IMG/VR virus record: IMGVR_UViG_3300010375_000023 | Location: 1 to 49,491 of that record | DNA: 49,491 bases | Reading direction: 5' to 3' (one strand) | DNA from: a virus | In this document: positions 21,008 through 28,505 of the stretch, in pieces | Numbering within the stretch: the first letter of the stretch is position 1 | How the letters are laid out: every line of letters begins with the position of its first letter | Notes under the pieces: generated by a model | What the model saw: the letters and a program-made list of their open reading frames with translations, nothing else | Databases searched by the model: none | Told to the model about the DNA's origin: nothing | Made by a program: the position numbers and the translations under genes

Positions 21008-23620
21008 ATGGCCAATGTAGTCAATTTCGGTAGTTCCCACTATGAGGGAGATCCAGCCGACTTCAACAATACTAACGGCCTCACGGAGGAGGCCCTGAGG
21101 GACCTACAGAAGTCAGGTCTCTTCCCCTCCGACCTAGTTGCCCGGCCACTAGAGGCCGTTGAGCGATCGATCACAAACTGCTCCCCTTCAACGCGTGGTT
21201 ACGTCTTACCTTACTTCGATCTATCCGGTGAACCCATAGGGTTCTATCGGGTAAAGGTTCTCACTCCTGCCTATGAGGAAGGTGCGAAGTACAAACAGCC
21301 TCGCAAGTCTGAGAACCACATCTACTTCCCAAGGCACTTCTCAACCACCTTAAAGTCCTGGATGTTTCATAATCCTCACGCACGCCTCCTCATAATCACC
21401 GAGGGCGAGAAGAAGGCTGCAGCAGCGTGCAAAGTCGGTCTCCCGTGTATAGCCCTGTCAGGAGTCTACTCTTGGAAGACGCGTACTATCTCCCTCCCAA
21501 AGGAGACTGAGCTCACTGCCACAAAGAAATCCCTGAGGGCCACCTTGCCAGGAAGCGATGCATCCCTTCCGGAGATGTCTCAGCTCGCTAAAGGGTTCTC
21601 AATCCTGTTTGACTTGATCACACAATACTCCCTCACCATTGTCATCATCTTCGACTCTGACTCCGACGGGTCTCTGAAGAATGAAGTACAACGTGCAGCG
21701 ACACTGCTGGGCTATGAGCTCCGCTACTTAGGGATTCCTAGCACACAAATCAAACAGTACATCCTTCCATCGATCACCACAAACGATAGTGATGCTGACT
21801 CTAAGATAGGTCTTGATGACTACTTGATGCATTCCCCAGCAGACCTCCTTTCAACAAACCTCAAGAAGGTCCTTTCGGATCCTAACGCTTTCCCTAAGCA
21901 TCCTAACCCTCAAGGGTTCCTGAACACTCAGTTGAATCGACCGCTAGGCCGTAAGGATCTCCAACAGCTCTCCTCAGTCCTTCTGGCCGAGCTCGATGCC
22001 TCCGGATCGCGTTATCGAGAGCAACACTCCGGGAAGCCCTACTTCTTCGACAGAACCTCTCACAAGTTGATCCCGGCTGCCCTCTCCACCAACGAAGTCC
22101 TGCATGAATCCCCTTTCGGTACCTTACTCTACAAGAAGTTCGGGCTCACCGCTACAGATAAGAACCTCCTCAGCTGGCTTGCTAGCCAGTTTACTGGAGA
22201 GGATCCTATCTCTGAAGTCCAGCCCCGTCGAGTGCGTACCTTGATCACAGAGCATGAGGACTCACGCAACCCATATGGTATCGCCTTACAAATCTCTGAC
22301 TCTCAGTTCATTGCAATCTCTCCTAGCGCCGCCTCCCCCATTGAGATCCTTACGAATGGTTCCAAAGGAATCTTGTTTGAGCAGAACCAAGTAGACCCCC
22401 TTGACACAGAGCTACTCCTCAGCTACTTCGATGAGTTCCGATCAGAAGCTCCCACCTTGGAGCCTTGGTGGAGATCAGTCCTAGAGGACTCGAATCTAGG
22501 TTCTTCAGTCCCTACTGAAGGCGACACAGATAGCTCGAACCCAAATAAGTCATCTAGTAGTAGTAGTAGTGTGCCAGATAGTGGTAGCGGAGCTCTAGAT
22601 GGAGCGCGTATGAGGGACTATGCTACACTCCTCTTCTACATCTCTCCTTTCCTGCAACGTTGGAGAGGAATCCAACTACCTGTAGAGATCATGATAGGTG
22701 AAGCCGGATCCGGAAAGTCCTCCCTCTACTCCATGCGCTTGCAGATCCTAACAGGTCGACCTCATTTGCGAAACATCCCTAATGACCTGAAAGATTGGAA
22801 TGCCTCCGTCACAAACTCAGGGGGCCTCCTAGTATTCGATAACGTCCACTTCTCCAAGAAGGATCTAAAGCAACAGATCTCTGATGAAGTATGTCGAATC
22901 ATCACTGAGCCTAATCCACATGTCGAACTCCGGAAGTACTTCACAACTTCAACCCTAGTGAGGATTCCCGTAGATGTCACGTTTGCTTTTACCGCAATAC
23001 AACAGCCGTTTCAGAATGCGGACCTCTTCCAGAGATCGGCCGTCTTCGAGCTGGTTAAGCTTGGAAGTTCGCCTGACGGATATTGGGTGGACAAACAGAT
23101 TGAGAAGCGTGGCGGTAGAGAAGCTTGGCTCGCACATCATCTTGTCTTCCTACACAGATTCCTCCGTATTGCGTCTCGAGATCCCCATGCAAGTGGATGG
23201 TCAGAAGACTTCATATCGACTCATCGCCTCGCCAGTCTCGAACAAGCCCTCTCCATTGCAGGTCGGATACTAGGTATCCATTCCGACGCCTTCTCTCCTG
23301 GGGATACTATCAAGGCCTCTCAGGAGAAGTCCCTCTCAGAAGCCGATTGGACTTTCGAGGCTATCTCCCGTTACGTCCAAGAACTCCGCAATAAAGACTC
23401 CCATGCCAAATTCTATGCGAAGGACATCTATGAGTGGGCACAAGGCTCTCAGGAGTACTCTGACAATCCCATCCTCCAATCGTCTAGGCGTATTGGTCGA
23501 TACCTAACAGCTCACGTGTCTCAGCTCGCCTCCTCACTGTATGTCCTTCCTGGAGGTCTTGTAGGGAATGCCTCTAGATATCGCCTAGTGGATAGCTTGC
23601 CACCCCTAGCCAAGAGGTAA
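21008..23620 (+). CDS. Primase-helicase (TOPRIM/DUF3854-like plus P-loop helicase)
   Basis: This 870-residue protein combines an N-terminal priming part with a C-terminal helicase. Residues 105-225 carry a TOPRIM/DUF3854-like fold: IITEGEKKAAAA (Glu about 132), GVYSW, and a metal-binding DSDSD at 216-220. After a spacer region and a Ser-rich linker (about 513-530, TAG-repeat encoded) come Walker A GEAGSGKSSL (about 564-573) and Walker B GLLVFDN (Asp about 611). The layout is typical of phages that prime and unwind their own DNA. It would act with the UDG-Pol fusion. Only one promoter is visible upstream, at 20172. Confidence 0.85.
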   Translation: MANVVNFGSSHYEGDPADFNNTNGLTEEALRDLQKSGLFPSDLVARPLEAVERSITNCSPSTRGYVLPYFDLSGEPIGFYRVKVLTPAYEEGAKYKQPRKSENHIYFPRHFSTTLKSWMFHNPHARLLIITEGEKKAAAACKVGLPCIALSGVYSWKTRTISLPKETELTATKKSLRATLPGSDASLPEMSQLAKGFSILFDLITQYSLTIVIIFDSDSDGSLKNEVQRAATLLGYELRYLGIPSTQIKQYILPSITTNDSDADSKIGLDDYLMHSPADLLSTNLKKVLSDPNAFPKHPNPQGFLNTQLNRPLGRKDLQQLSSVLLAELDASGSRYREQHSGKPYFFDRTSHKLIPAALSTNEVLHESPFGTLLYKKFGLTATDKNLLSWLASQFTGEDPISEVQPRRVRTLITEHEDSRNPYGIALQISDSQFIAISPSAASPIEILTNGSKGILFEQNQVDPLDTELLLSYFDEFRSEAPTLEPWWRSVLEDSNLGSSVPTEGDTDSSNPNKSSSSSSSVPDSGSGALDGARMRDYATLLFYISPFLQRWRGIQLPVEIMIGEAGSGKSSLYSMRLQILTGRPHLRNIPNDLKDWNASVTNSGGLLVFDNVHFSKKDLKQQISDEVCRIITEPNPHVELRKYFTTSTLVRIPVDVTFAFTAIQQPFQNADLFQRSAVFELVKLGSSPDGYWVDKQIEKRGGREAWLAHHLVFLHRFLRIASRDPHASGWSEDFISTHRLASLEQALSIAGRILGIHSDAFSPGDTIKASQEKSLSEADWTFEAISRYVQELRNKDSHAKFYAKDIYEWAQGSQEYSDNPILQSSRRIGRYLTAHVSQLASSLYVLPGGLVGNASRYRLVDSLPPLAKR

Positions 23621-23636
23621 CTCACAACAACATACC

Positions 23637-23876
23637 ATGGTACACAAGACTCCTATCGCTATAGTCCAGAGCGTCCTATCTGACTACGATGCTGGTATGC
23701 CTATCATACGCATCTCCATGATTCATGGACTCTCCGAGACAGCCATCAAGTCCCTAGTCCATAAGACTGGGAGACCTAGTAGGATTCCCGGTAAGGTTAC
23801 TGGTAAAACCTACCCCAACTCACAGAAAGCACGAAAGGCCTACTTAAATGCAAAGCCCCCGAACTCGCCCTCGTAG
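23637..23876 (+). CDS. Small HTH protein
   Basis: The 79-residue product has a helix-turn-helix-like segment (DYDAGMPIIRISMIHGLSET, then AIKSLVHKTG) and a basic C-terminus. GAGGTAA precedes the start. Its last seven codons (KPPNSPS) are supplied by the dispersed intergenic element copy 2, so the element may have replaced the original 3' end. A DNA-binding role is likely from the motif. Confidence 0.72.
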   Translation: MVHKTPIAIVQSVLSDYDAGMPIIRISMIHGLSETAIKSLVHKTGRPSRIPGKVTGKTYPNSQKARKAYLNAKPPNSPS

Positions 23877-23932
23877 CAACTTCATGCGTTTCTCACCCCC
23901 ATAGGCTGCGCGATCGTTCTCCAATCAAAACG
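23851..23932. repeat. Dispersed intergenic element, copy 2
   Basis: AAAGCCCCCGAACTCGCCC ... ATGCGTTTCTCACCCCCATAGG ... TCTCCAATCAAAACGA. It overlaps the end of the HTH gene and runs to the next tandem repeat. The same core appears at 15583, 24697 and 43613. Confidence 0.75.
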
Positions 23933-23959
23933 AAAGGCGAAAGGCGAAAGGCGAAAGGA
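23931..23959. repeat. GGCGAAA heptanucleotide repeat
   Basis: Four CGAAAGG units lead straight into the AAAGGAACCC ribosome site of the next gene. Confidence 0.85.
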
Positions 23960-23968
23960 ACCCACCTA

Positions 23969-24175
23969 ATGGCTCAATGCAACTACTGTAATCTGCAGGA
24001 CATCAAAAAGGCAGCTTCAAAGGTAGAGGGTGCCAGAGTCATTGTAACTCCTAGGCCCGAGGAAGGATGCTTCCCAGACGGAGTGGATATATACATACAC
24101 TACCCAAAAGACCCCATACCTACCCTTGCTGGGTGGTTAGCAAAGCTCCCTGATCATTGTGTATGTCATGAATGA
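23969..24175 (+). CDS. Small cysteine protein, possible zinc binding
   Basis: The 68-residue protein has CNYC at about 4-7 and CVCHE at the end, plus a Cys in the middle (EEGCFPDG). A beta-rich centre (GARVIVTPRP, VDIYIHYP) lies between. The pairing could form a zinc site. AAAGGAACCC is before the ATG. No family is recognised. Confidence 0.72.
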   Translation: MAQCNYCNLQDIKKAASKVEGARVIVTPRPEEGCFPDGVDIYIHYPKDPIPTLAGWLAKLPDHCVCHE

Positions 24176-24187
24176 GGAGCACTCCCT

Positions 24188-24442
24188 ATGGGAAGGAGAC
24201 CCAAAGTCGAGCGTGTGGAGCCTCTAAGATCCTCTCAGATAGGTGGGCGATTCCGAATGACTCCCCACAACATGGATCGTCTCGAGAACATCACCACTGA
24301 GCAAGTGGAGGTAGTGCAAAGAGTCTGCCTGAGCATCTATACTGATATGAGTAACAATGGATTCTCCCTAAGGGAGGCTCTTGCAGCTGTGTACTTAAGT
24401 GGTGTCTCTCATGCGTTCGAAACCTTAAAGTCAGGAGAGTAG
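24188..24442 (+). CDS. Unknown basic protein
   Basis: The 84-residue product has a basic N-terminus (MGRRPKVERVEPLRSSQIGG) and two helices (TTEQVEVVQRVCLSIYTDMS and LREALAAVYLSGVSHAFETL). ATGAGGAGC is the ribosome site and overlaps the previous stop region. No family is recognised. Confidence 0.7.
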   Translation: MGRRPKVERVEPLRSSQIGGRFRMTPHNMDRLENITTEQVEVVQRVCLSIYTDMSNNGFSLREALAAVYLSGVSHAFETLKSGE

Positions 24443-24449
24443 AGAAGAG

Positions 24450-24680
24450 ATGGCTCCTCGATCAGTAGTAGTCAAAGAGGGAGACACGTTGTGGTCATTA
24501 GCTCGTCTCCACCTTGGCAATCCAGATCAGTGGCCGAGGATCTGGTACCTGAATACTGCTCGCATCATCGGTGAACAGAGACGCAGAGGGTTGTACCCGA
24601 ACAAACCTGAAGACTGGATCTTTCCAGGGACGGAGTTAAGGCTACCTGAGGTATCCACTATGCGTTCGAAACCGTGCTAA
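24450..24680 (+). CDS. LysM-domain protein
   Basis: The 76-residue product is essentially one LysM domain: VVKEGDTLWSLARLHLGNPD, then WPRIWYLNTARI, and a C-terminal WIFPGTELRLPE. LysM binds peptidoglycan or chitin. There is no signal peptide or enzyme domain. It could be a tail or baseplate accessory, or a lysis partner. It lies in the early-strand block among replication genes, which is unusual for a structural protein. GAGAAGAG lies upstream. Confidence 0.83.
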   Translation: MAPRSVVVKEGDTLWSLARLHLGNPDQWPRIWYLNTARIIGEQRRRGLYPNKPEDWIFPGTELRLPEVSTMRSKPC

Positions 24681-24696
24681 AGGAGGAACACCCCTA

Positions 24697-24779
24697 AATG
24701 AAGCCCCCGAACTCGCGCTATTCTCTTTTCATTCGTTTCGAACCCCCATAGGTAAAACCTCAGTCTCCAATCAAAATGA
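24697..24779. repeat. Dispersed intergenic element, copy 3
   Basis: AAGCCCCCGAACTCGCGC ... CATTCGTTTCGAACCCCCATAGG ... TCTCCAATCAAAATGA. It fills the gap between the LysM gene and the next gene. A short frame of 17 codons with a ribosome site (AAGGAGG) crosses it, but the other copies do not keep that frame. Confidence 0.75.
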
Positions 24780-24799
24780 GTGAGAACAGGAGTACAATA

Positions 24800-25033
24800 A
24801 TGGAGCGTACTGGATACTTTCACGACCTTGCTACTGATGATGCCATCCAGACCGTTAAGGCAGAAGCCAAGCGGACGGCGGAGCTCACAGGGAAACCTGT
24901 ATGGGTCATCAGACACCCTAAGGATAATGTGCACTCTTGGACTACGCTAGGGCCCGACACCTTACAAGGCGCTTACTTGAAGTCAGCAGGTCTAGAGTAT
25001 GTAGAGGAGATCTGTGCTAATCTCAAAAGTTGA
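24800..25033 (+). CDS. Unknown 77-residue protein
   Basis: The ATG at 24800 has AGGAG eight bases upstream; an earlier ATG (24776) lacks one and lies in the repeat element. The product begins MERTGYFHDLATDDAIQTVK, is helical at first and then beta-like (GKPVWVIRHPKDNVHSWTTL). No family is recognised. Confidence 0.72.
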   Translation: MERTGYFHDLATDDAIQTVKAEAKRTAELTGKPVWVIRHPKDNVHSWTTLGPDTLQGAYLKSAGLEYVEEICANLKS

Positions 25034-25080
25034 GAAGCCTCTCAAGAAAGGGAATCTTATGGTCGCACTCAAAAAATTCC

Positions 25081-25110
25081 TTGATGACCCTATAGGAGTT
25101 CCTATATAAT
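25081..25110 (+). promoter_or_regulatory. Promoter of 25188 regulator gene
   Basis: TTGATG and TATAAT with an 18-bp spacer. Only the AAAAAATTCC stretch lies upstream, so it may be of the class without the CATTTTGAC box. Confidence 0.78.
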
Positions 25111-25187
25111 AGTGGTGTTGAGAGGGAGAGAAGAGAAGTGAATCCTCTCAACGTGTTCCACATTACTACCGAGAAAGGACGAAGACT

Positions 25188-25520
25188 ATGGACGACGAGA
25201 CTGCAGTGCAGGAAGGCGATCCGAATGCTACCGCAGCGGCAGCTGCTGCTGGCGCGACGAACGGAGGGCCTCTGAAGGACGGATCAAAGATCCTCCTGTC
25301 CAACGGCGTGGCTCGGCTGGACTACATCCGCAAGCGCTGGAAGGAAGGTGCCTCTCGGTCGGTGATCACGAAGGAGGTGAATGAGCTTCGGGCTGCTGGC
25401 TCGAACGAAATTCCCTACCAGATCGTCTTCTCGGCCACCAAGGGAGTTCCTGGAGGTCCTCCGAAGGCAGCTCCTGCGGAAGCAGCGACAGGCGAGGGAG
25501 CCCAACAGACGGCTGTGTAA
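25188..25520 (+). CDS. Distant relative of the YQHVRNVL regulators
   Basis: The 110-residue protein has an Ala-rich N-terminus and a helix-turn-helix-like core (about 42-90): RLDYIRKRWKEGASRSVITK, then a longer turn, then IPYQIVFSATKG. This lines up with the regulators at 10873, 11566 and 12351 (aromatic-basic helix, S-R/K, I-x-K, Y-Q-x-V). The tail is Pro/Ala/Gln rich. It has its own promoter and leader and is GC-richer than the genes near it. Its DNA-binding role is inference. AGAAAGGACG precedes the ATG. Confidence 0.72.
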   Translation: MDDETAVQEGDPNATAAAAAAGATNGGPLKDGSKILLSNGVARLDYIRKRWKEGASRSVITKEVNELRAAGSNEIPYQIVFSATKGVPGGPPKAAPAEAATGEGAQQTAV

Positions 25521-25582
25521 GCAGTTCAAGTCTCGCTCACTCGCTCTGATCTAACTGCCTAGCGTGACTGAGAGCGGGAGCG

Positions 25583-25617
25583 GGAGGGGAGTGCTATCTG
25601 ATATGGTACTCTCCTCC
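25583..25617 (+). terminator. Long hairpin after regulator gene
   Basis: GGAGGGGAGTGC pairs with GTACTCTCCTCC (two G-U pairs) around an 11-base loop. There is no U-run, so it is a structure or attenuator rather than a clear terminator. A second imperfect pairing of CTCGCTC-type repeats lies just upstream (25532-25580). Confidence 0.5.
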
Positions 25618-25636
25618 TAGCTCTCATCCACCTCTC

Positions 25637-25662
25637 GCTCCCCAGGGAACGAATGCGGCGCG
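25637..25662. repeat. 26-bp direct repeat, left copy
   Basis: GCTCCCCAGGGAACGAATGC plus GGCGCG, identical to 25836-25861. The two copies flank a small zinc-finger-like gene. Confidence 0.9.
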
Positions 25663-25674
25663 GATGCGACACTC

Positions 25675-25878
25675 ATGACAGAAGATAAGTCGGTAGTACG
25701 TCCTCCCTGTTTGGTATGCCAAGAGTGTCCTAGAGGGCCTGATCACCCTGTATGTGATGGATGCTGGAGAGATCTCCATCAACATAGTAGACGCCCTATA
25801 AAGTTTTGGCGTTTGCCATCACATCACCATCATCAGCTCCCCAGGGAACGAATGCGGCGCGAGAATAACATCACATAA
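25675..25878 (+). CDS. Small cysteine-pair protein
   Basis: The 67-residue protein has CLVCQEC (about 12-18) and CDGCW (about 27-31), a zinc-finger-like arrangement, then a His-rich basic tail (SHHHHQLPRERMRR). The tail is partly encoded by the right copy of the 26-bp direct repeat. I see no good ribosome site, so expression is uncertain. Confidence 0.55.
   Translation: MTEDKSVVRPPCLVCQECPRGPDHPVCDGCWRDLHQHSRRPIKFWRLPSHHHHQLPRERMRRENNIT
25836..25861. repeat. 26-bp direct repeat, right copy
   Basis: Identical to 25637-25662. It lies within the 3' end of the small gene. The pair is 199 bp apart start to start and could mark a mobile or recombining segment. Confidence 0.9.
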
Positions 25879-25898
25879 CACAGTAACAGTATGAGGGC

Positions 25899-27506
25899 AT
25901 GATGGCAGTATCTGTCCCTACCCAATCCGAGTTCGATGCCTTGGCTGCCCGAGTTACAGCTCTTGAGCATACAGGTGGAATTATAGTCCCTCCTGTAGTC
26001 TCTCCAGATGGTACTATCATCACTCCAGGGAAAGGTGTCATCGACGACGGCTTAGGCCACAAGTGGACTGTTACGGCTGCCGGGCAAATAGCTCGAGACC
26101 TCAGCACGGATACAAGTACAAGCGGTGTCATTCAGGCTGGGTGGTTCGGAAAAACGATATGGCAGATGCACTCCACGCGTCTAGCGTGGTCCTCGCTTCC
26201 TGTATGGCCTCCGATTTGGCTCCCCTCCGGAGGGAGCACAACATCTCCATTTCCTCCTTCTTCTTCTTCTCCTCCTGTTCCTGCTCCTTCTACCGTCTTG
26301 AGATGTAGTGCATTCACTCGTAACATTGGGGTTAACAACCATCTAGGATGGTCAGGTACTCCGTACTCGAACACAGCTGTCATCCAAGCAGCACTAGCCT
26401 TCTTGGGAATTACCTTAGTGCGCGATGCGGTCCCTTGGTCGGATGATGTCCAGAAGCAATACCAGGCCCTTTCAAACGCAGGCGTCCGTTGGAACTTTGT
26501 AGTAGGCCCATCAGGGCAAGATATGACTACAAGCCTCCCTCTGGAACTGAATCGCATCGTCTCAATGGGTGCCCCAGCCGTCAGTATCGAAGGGCCTAAC
26601 GAATTGAATGGTCAGATTGTGACCTTCAATGGTGCTCCTTCTTCAGATCCCGCAGTTGGTGCTGCAATCCAAAGGTTTGTTGCACAAAGTGTCCGTGCGA
26701 ACTCCCTTCTCGCCGGGAAGCTTCTAATCAATATCTCCTTGACCAACGGGGCAGCCAACTGGGAGAACTATCTGAATGCCCTCGGAGATCTTTCAGGATC
26801 TTGCGACAGAGGGAACTGGCACGTCTACTTCAATGGCGGAGCTCAGCCTACAGCTAATCTCACAAACATGAGGCAGTACGCTCTGAGATCCGCTCCCAAT
26901 CGTCCTAGCATCTATACTGAGACAGGGTACTTCACAGCCTTCCAAGACTCCTCAGGCTGGGGCGGATGTGATGAGGCTACTCAGGCGAAGAACACTCTGA
27001 ACCTCCTTGCTGCGACCGCGAAGATGGGGATCGCTCAGACCTTCCTCTATGAGCTCCTAGAAGGTACACTGAATCCCTCCTCGACCGATATCGAGAACAC
27101 TTTCGGATTGTTCCACTCCGATGGGAGCGTCAAGCCTGTTGCTACGGCTATCCACAATCTGTTTCTAATCCTCGCAGACTCCAATCCTTCACCTACTACT
27201 GCTCTCACTCCTACATTCACCTTCACAGGCCTACCTTCTACTGCTCTGTGGCTCCTGCTATCGAAAGGGAGTAACGTCTTCGAGTTGCTGGTGTGGAACG
27301 AAGCTCCGAACTGGGACTTCACGAACAAAAGGGCAATAGCAGTCCCACCGACTAACGTAACTCTCACGCTCTCCAAGCCTATGACATCGATGAAAGTATA
27401 CGACCCTGTAAACAGTGTGAATGTTGTACAGATAGCTGCTGCCCCAATCTCCACGTTGACGTTCCCACTTGCGGACCGCATGCAGGTCATCGAGCTGACG
27501 CCGTAA
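25899..27506 (+). CDS. Glycoside hydrolase (clan GH-A type) with N-terminal adhesin-like module
   Basis: The 535-residue protein has a short coiled N-terminus (about 8-24), a small beta module (GHKWTVTAAGQIARDLSTDT to VIQAGWFGKTIWQM, about 50-90) of the kind found before extracellular glycosidases, and a Ser/Pro linker. A TIM-barrel-like enzyme follows. Likely catalytic residues are the acid Glu at about 235 (SIEGPNELNG) and the nucleophile Glu at about 341 (SIYTETGYFT), as in GH5/GH39-like enzymes. A C-terminal beta domain closes it. It may degrade a host capsule or exopolysaccharide. Its place among early-strand genes is unusual for a virion enzyme. GAGGGC is close to the ATG. Confidence 0.82.
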   Translation: MMAVSVPTQSEFDALAARVTALEHTGGIIVPPVVSPDGTIITPGKGVIDDGLGHKWTVTAAGQIARDLSTDTSTSGVIQAGWFGKTIWQMHSTRLAWSSLPVWPPIWLPSGGSTTSPFPPSSSSPPVPAPSTVLRCSAFTRNIGVNNHLGWSGTPYSNTAVIQAALAFLGITLVRDAVPWSDDVQKQYQALSNAGVRWNFVVGPSGQDMTTSLPLELNRIVSMGAPAVSIEGPNELNGQIVTFNGAPSSDPAVGAAIQRFVAQSVRANSLLAGKLLINISLTNGAANWENYLNALGDLSGSCDRGNWHVYFNGGAQPTANLTNMRQYALRSAPNRPSIYTETGYFTAFQDSSGWGGCDEATQAKNTLNLLAATAKMGIAQTFLYELLEGTLNPSSTDIENTFGLFHSDGSVKPVATAIHNLFLILADSNPSPTTALTPTFTFTGLPSTALWLLLSKGSNVFELLVWNEAPNWDFTNKRAIAVPPTNVTLTLSKPMTSMKVYDPVNSVNVVQIAAAPISTLTFPLADRMQVIELTP

Positions 27507-27515
27507 GGCCTTAAT

Positions 27516-27821
27516 ATGAAACGGCTCTTTAATCCTGCAGCTTTTGCTGACCGCGTGCATCGGAAGATGCAGCAAGACAAGCTGTCGTTTCGAGATGTCG
27601 AGTTACAGTCAGGAGTCGATCACGCCAATATCCACAGAGTGGTCATAACACGTACTCGCGTACCGAGTGTAGAAACATACCTCCGACTGGTCCGTTGGTT
27701 GAACTCAAAGCAAACCAAAGCAAAGCAAACCAACTCAAAGCAAACCAAAGTCGCGCTAGGCGCGGGGAGGGGCGCACGCCGCGATCAACGATGTGCGCGC
27801 CTGCGCCAGCATCTACTTTGA
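27516..27821 (+). CDS. Cro/C1-type HTH protein with repeat-derived tail
   Basis: Residues 1-65 form a typical helix-turn-helix repressor fold (FADRVHRKMQQDKLSFRDVE, then LQSGVDHANIHRVVI, then TYLRLVRWLN). The remaining 36 residues are read through a CAAAGCAAAC-type tandem repeat into GC-rich sequence and look like junk (KQTKAKQTN). The tail suggests repeat expansion or a shifted frame that extended a normally shorter protein. The likely role is transcription control. Confidence 0.72.
   Translation: MKRLFNPAAFADRVHRKMQQDKLSFRDVELQSGVDHANIHRVVITRTRVPSVETYLRLVRWLNSKQTKAKQTNSKQTKVALGAGRGARRDQRCARLRQHLL
27704..27750. repeat. AAAGCAAACC tandem repeat
   Basis: Repeats of CAAAGCAAACCAA cross the C-terminal part of the HTH gene. 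They change the encoded tail to Lys/Gln/Thr. Confidence 0.8.
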
Positions 27822-27844
27822 GCTGCGGCGAAGGGAGTCAGCAA

Positions 27845-27931
27845 ATGCCTGAAGAGATTGTCGCTATTATATTGCTCGCTGCCTACTTCGCAGCGGTTGG
27901 TTTCACCCTGGTTCATTGGCGAGTAAAGTAA
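27845..27931 (+). CDS. 28-residue membrane peptide
   Basis: An ATG after GAAGGGAG opens a 29-codon frame ending in TAA. The product (MPEEIVAIILLAAYFAAVGF, then TLVHWRVK) has one hydrophobic helix with a charged end. Size and a good ribosome site support it, but such short frames are easily chance. Confidence 0.5.
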   Translation: MPEEIVAIILLAAYFAAVGFTLVHWRVK

Positions 27932-27963
27932 CCAAGCCTTAACTGAGTATCAGTAATGACTAC

Positions 27964-28497
27964 TTGTTGACGTTTAAGGAGCTGTATGCCGTAAGGCGTG
28001 AGCGACTAGATAGTCGGTCCGCTCCAGAACGTTTACTCTGTTTCGATCCGGGAGAGACGACAGGCACAGCAGTGTTCCACAATGACGCCTTCATCACCTC
28101 AGAGCAGTATAACACCTCATCGCCTCCTTTGGCAATTGAAGTGTTTACGGGGCTGTTCCAAAAGTACTCCCCTACAGAGGTCCTGATGGAGGACTATCGT
28201 GTGTACTCCAATCGAACAGAGCAGCATGCAGGCTCCTCTCTGTCTACACCAAGACTGATTGGGATGCTAGAGACTCTCTGCATGCAGTTCAGAGTGCCCT
28301 GGCACAAGCAGCCTGCAGCTATGCCCAAACAGTTCGTAACTGATGAAAAGCTCAAGGCCTGGAAGTTCTATCAAACAGGGAAGCAGCACTCCCGTGATGC
28401 CATTCGACATGGTTGCTACTTCATCCTCTTCCCTCCTAAAGAGCTGTCCTCTCGTCAGATAACCTCCTCCCGTACAACTGGTCGCCATGTAGGATAA
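27964..28497 (+). CDS. RuvC-like / RNase H-fold nuclease
   Basis: The 177-residue product has LLCFDPGETTGTAVFHN (about 24-40), the first strand and loop of RuvC-like Holliday-junction resolvases with the catalytic Asp. Acidic residues follow (VLMEDYRVYSN and TPRLIGMLETLC), with a C-terminal HSRDAIRHGCYFI matching the last helix of the fold. Such enzymes resolve branched recombination intermediates before packaging. The start is probably TTG at 27964, with no clear ribosome site, so its extent is uncertain by a few codons. Confidence 0.82.
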   Translation: MLTFKELYAVRRERLDSRSAPERLLCFDPGETTGTAVFHNDAFITSEQYNTSSPPLAIEVFTGLFQKYSPTEVLMEDYRVYSNRTEQHAGSSLSTPRLIGMLETLCMQFRVPWHKQPAAMPKQFVTDEKLKAWKFYQTGKQHSRDAIRHGCYFILFPPKELSSRQITSSRTTGRHVG

Positions 28498-28505
28498 TAC
28501 AGACC

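Noticed and set aside
24700-24753. A short leader peptide (17 codons) in dispersed element copy 3
   Set aside because: It has a ribosome site, but the frame and stop are not preserved in the other element copies.
27695-27931. 78-codon frame through the CAAAGC repeat
   Set aside because: Most of it is repeat and GC-rich junk. Only the last 28 codons have their own ribosome site and membrane-like sequence.
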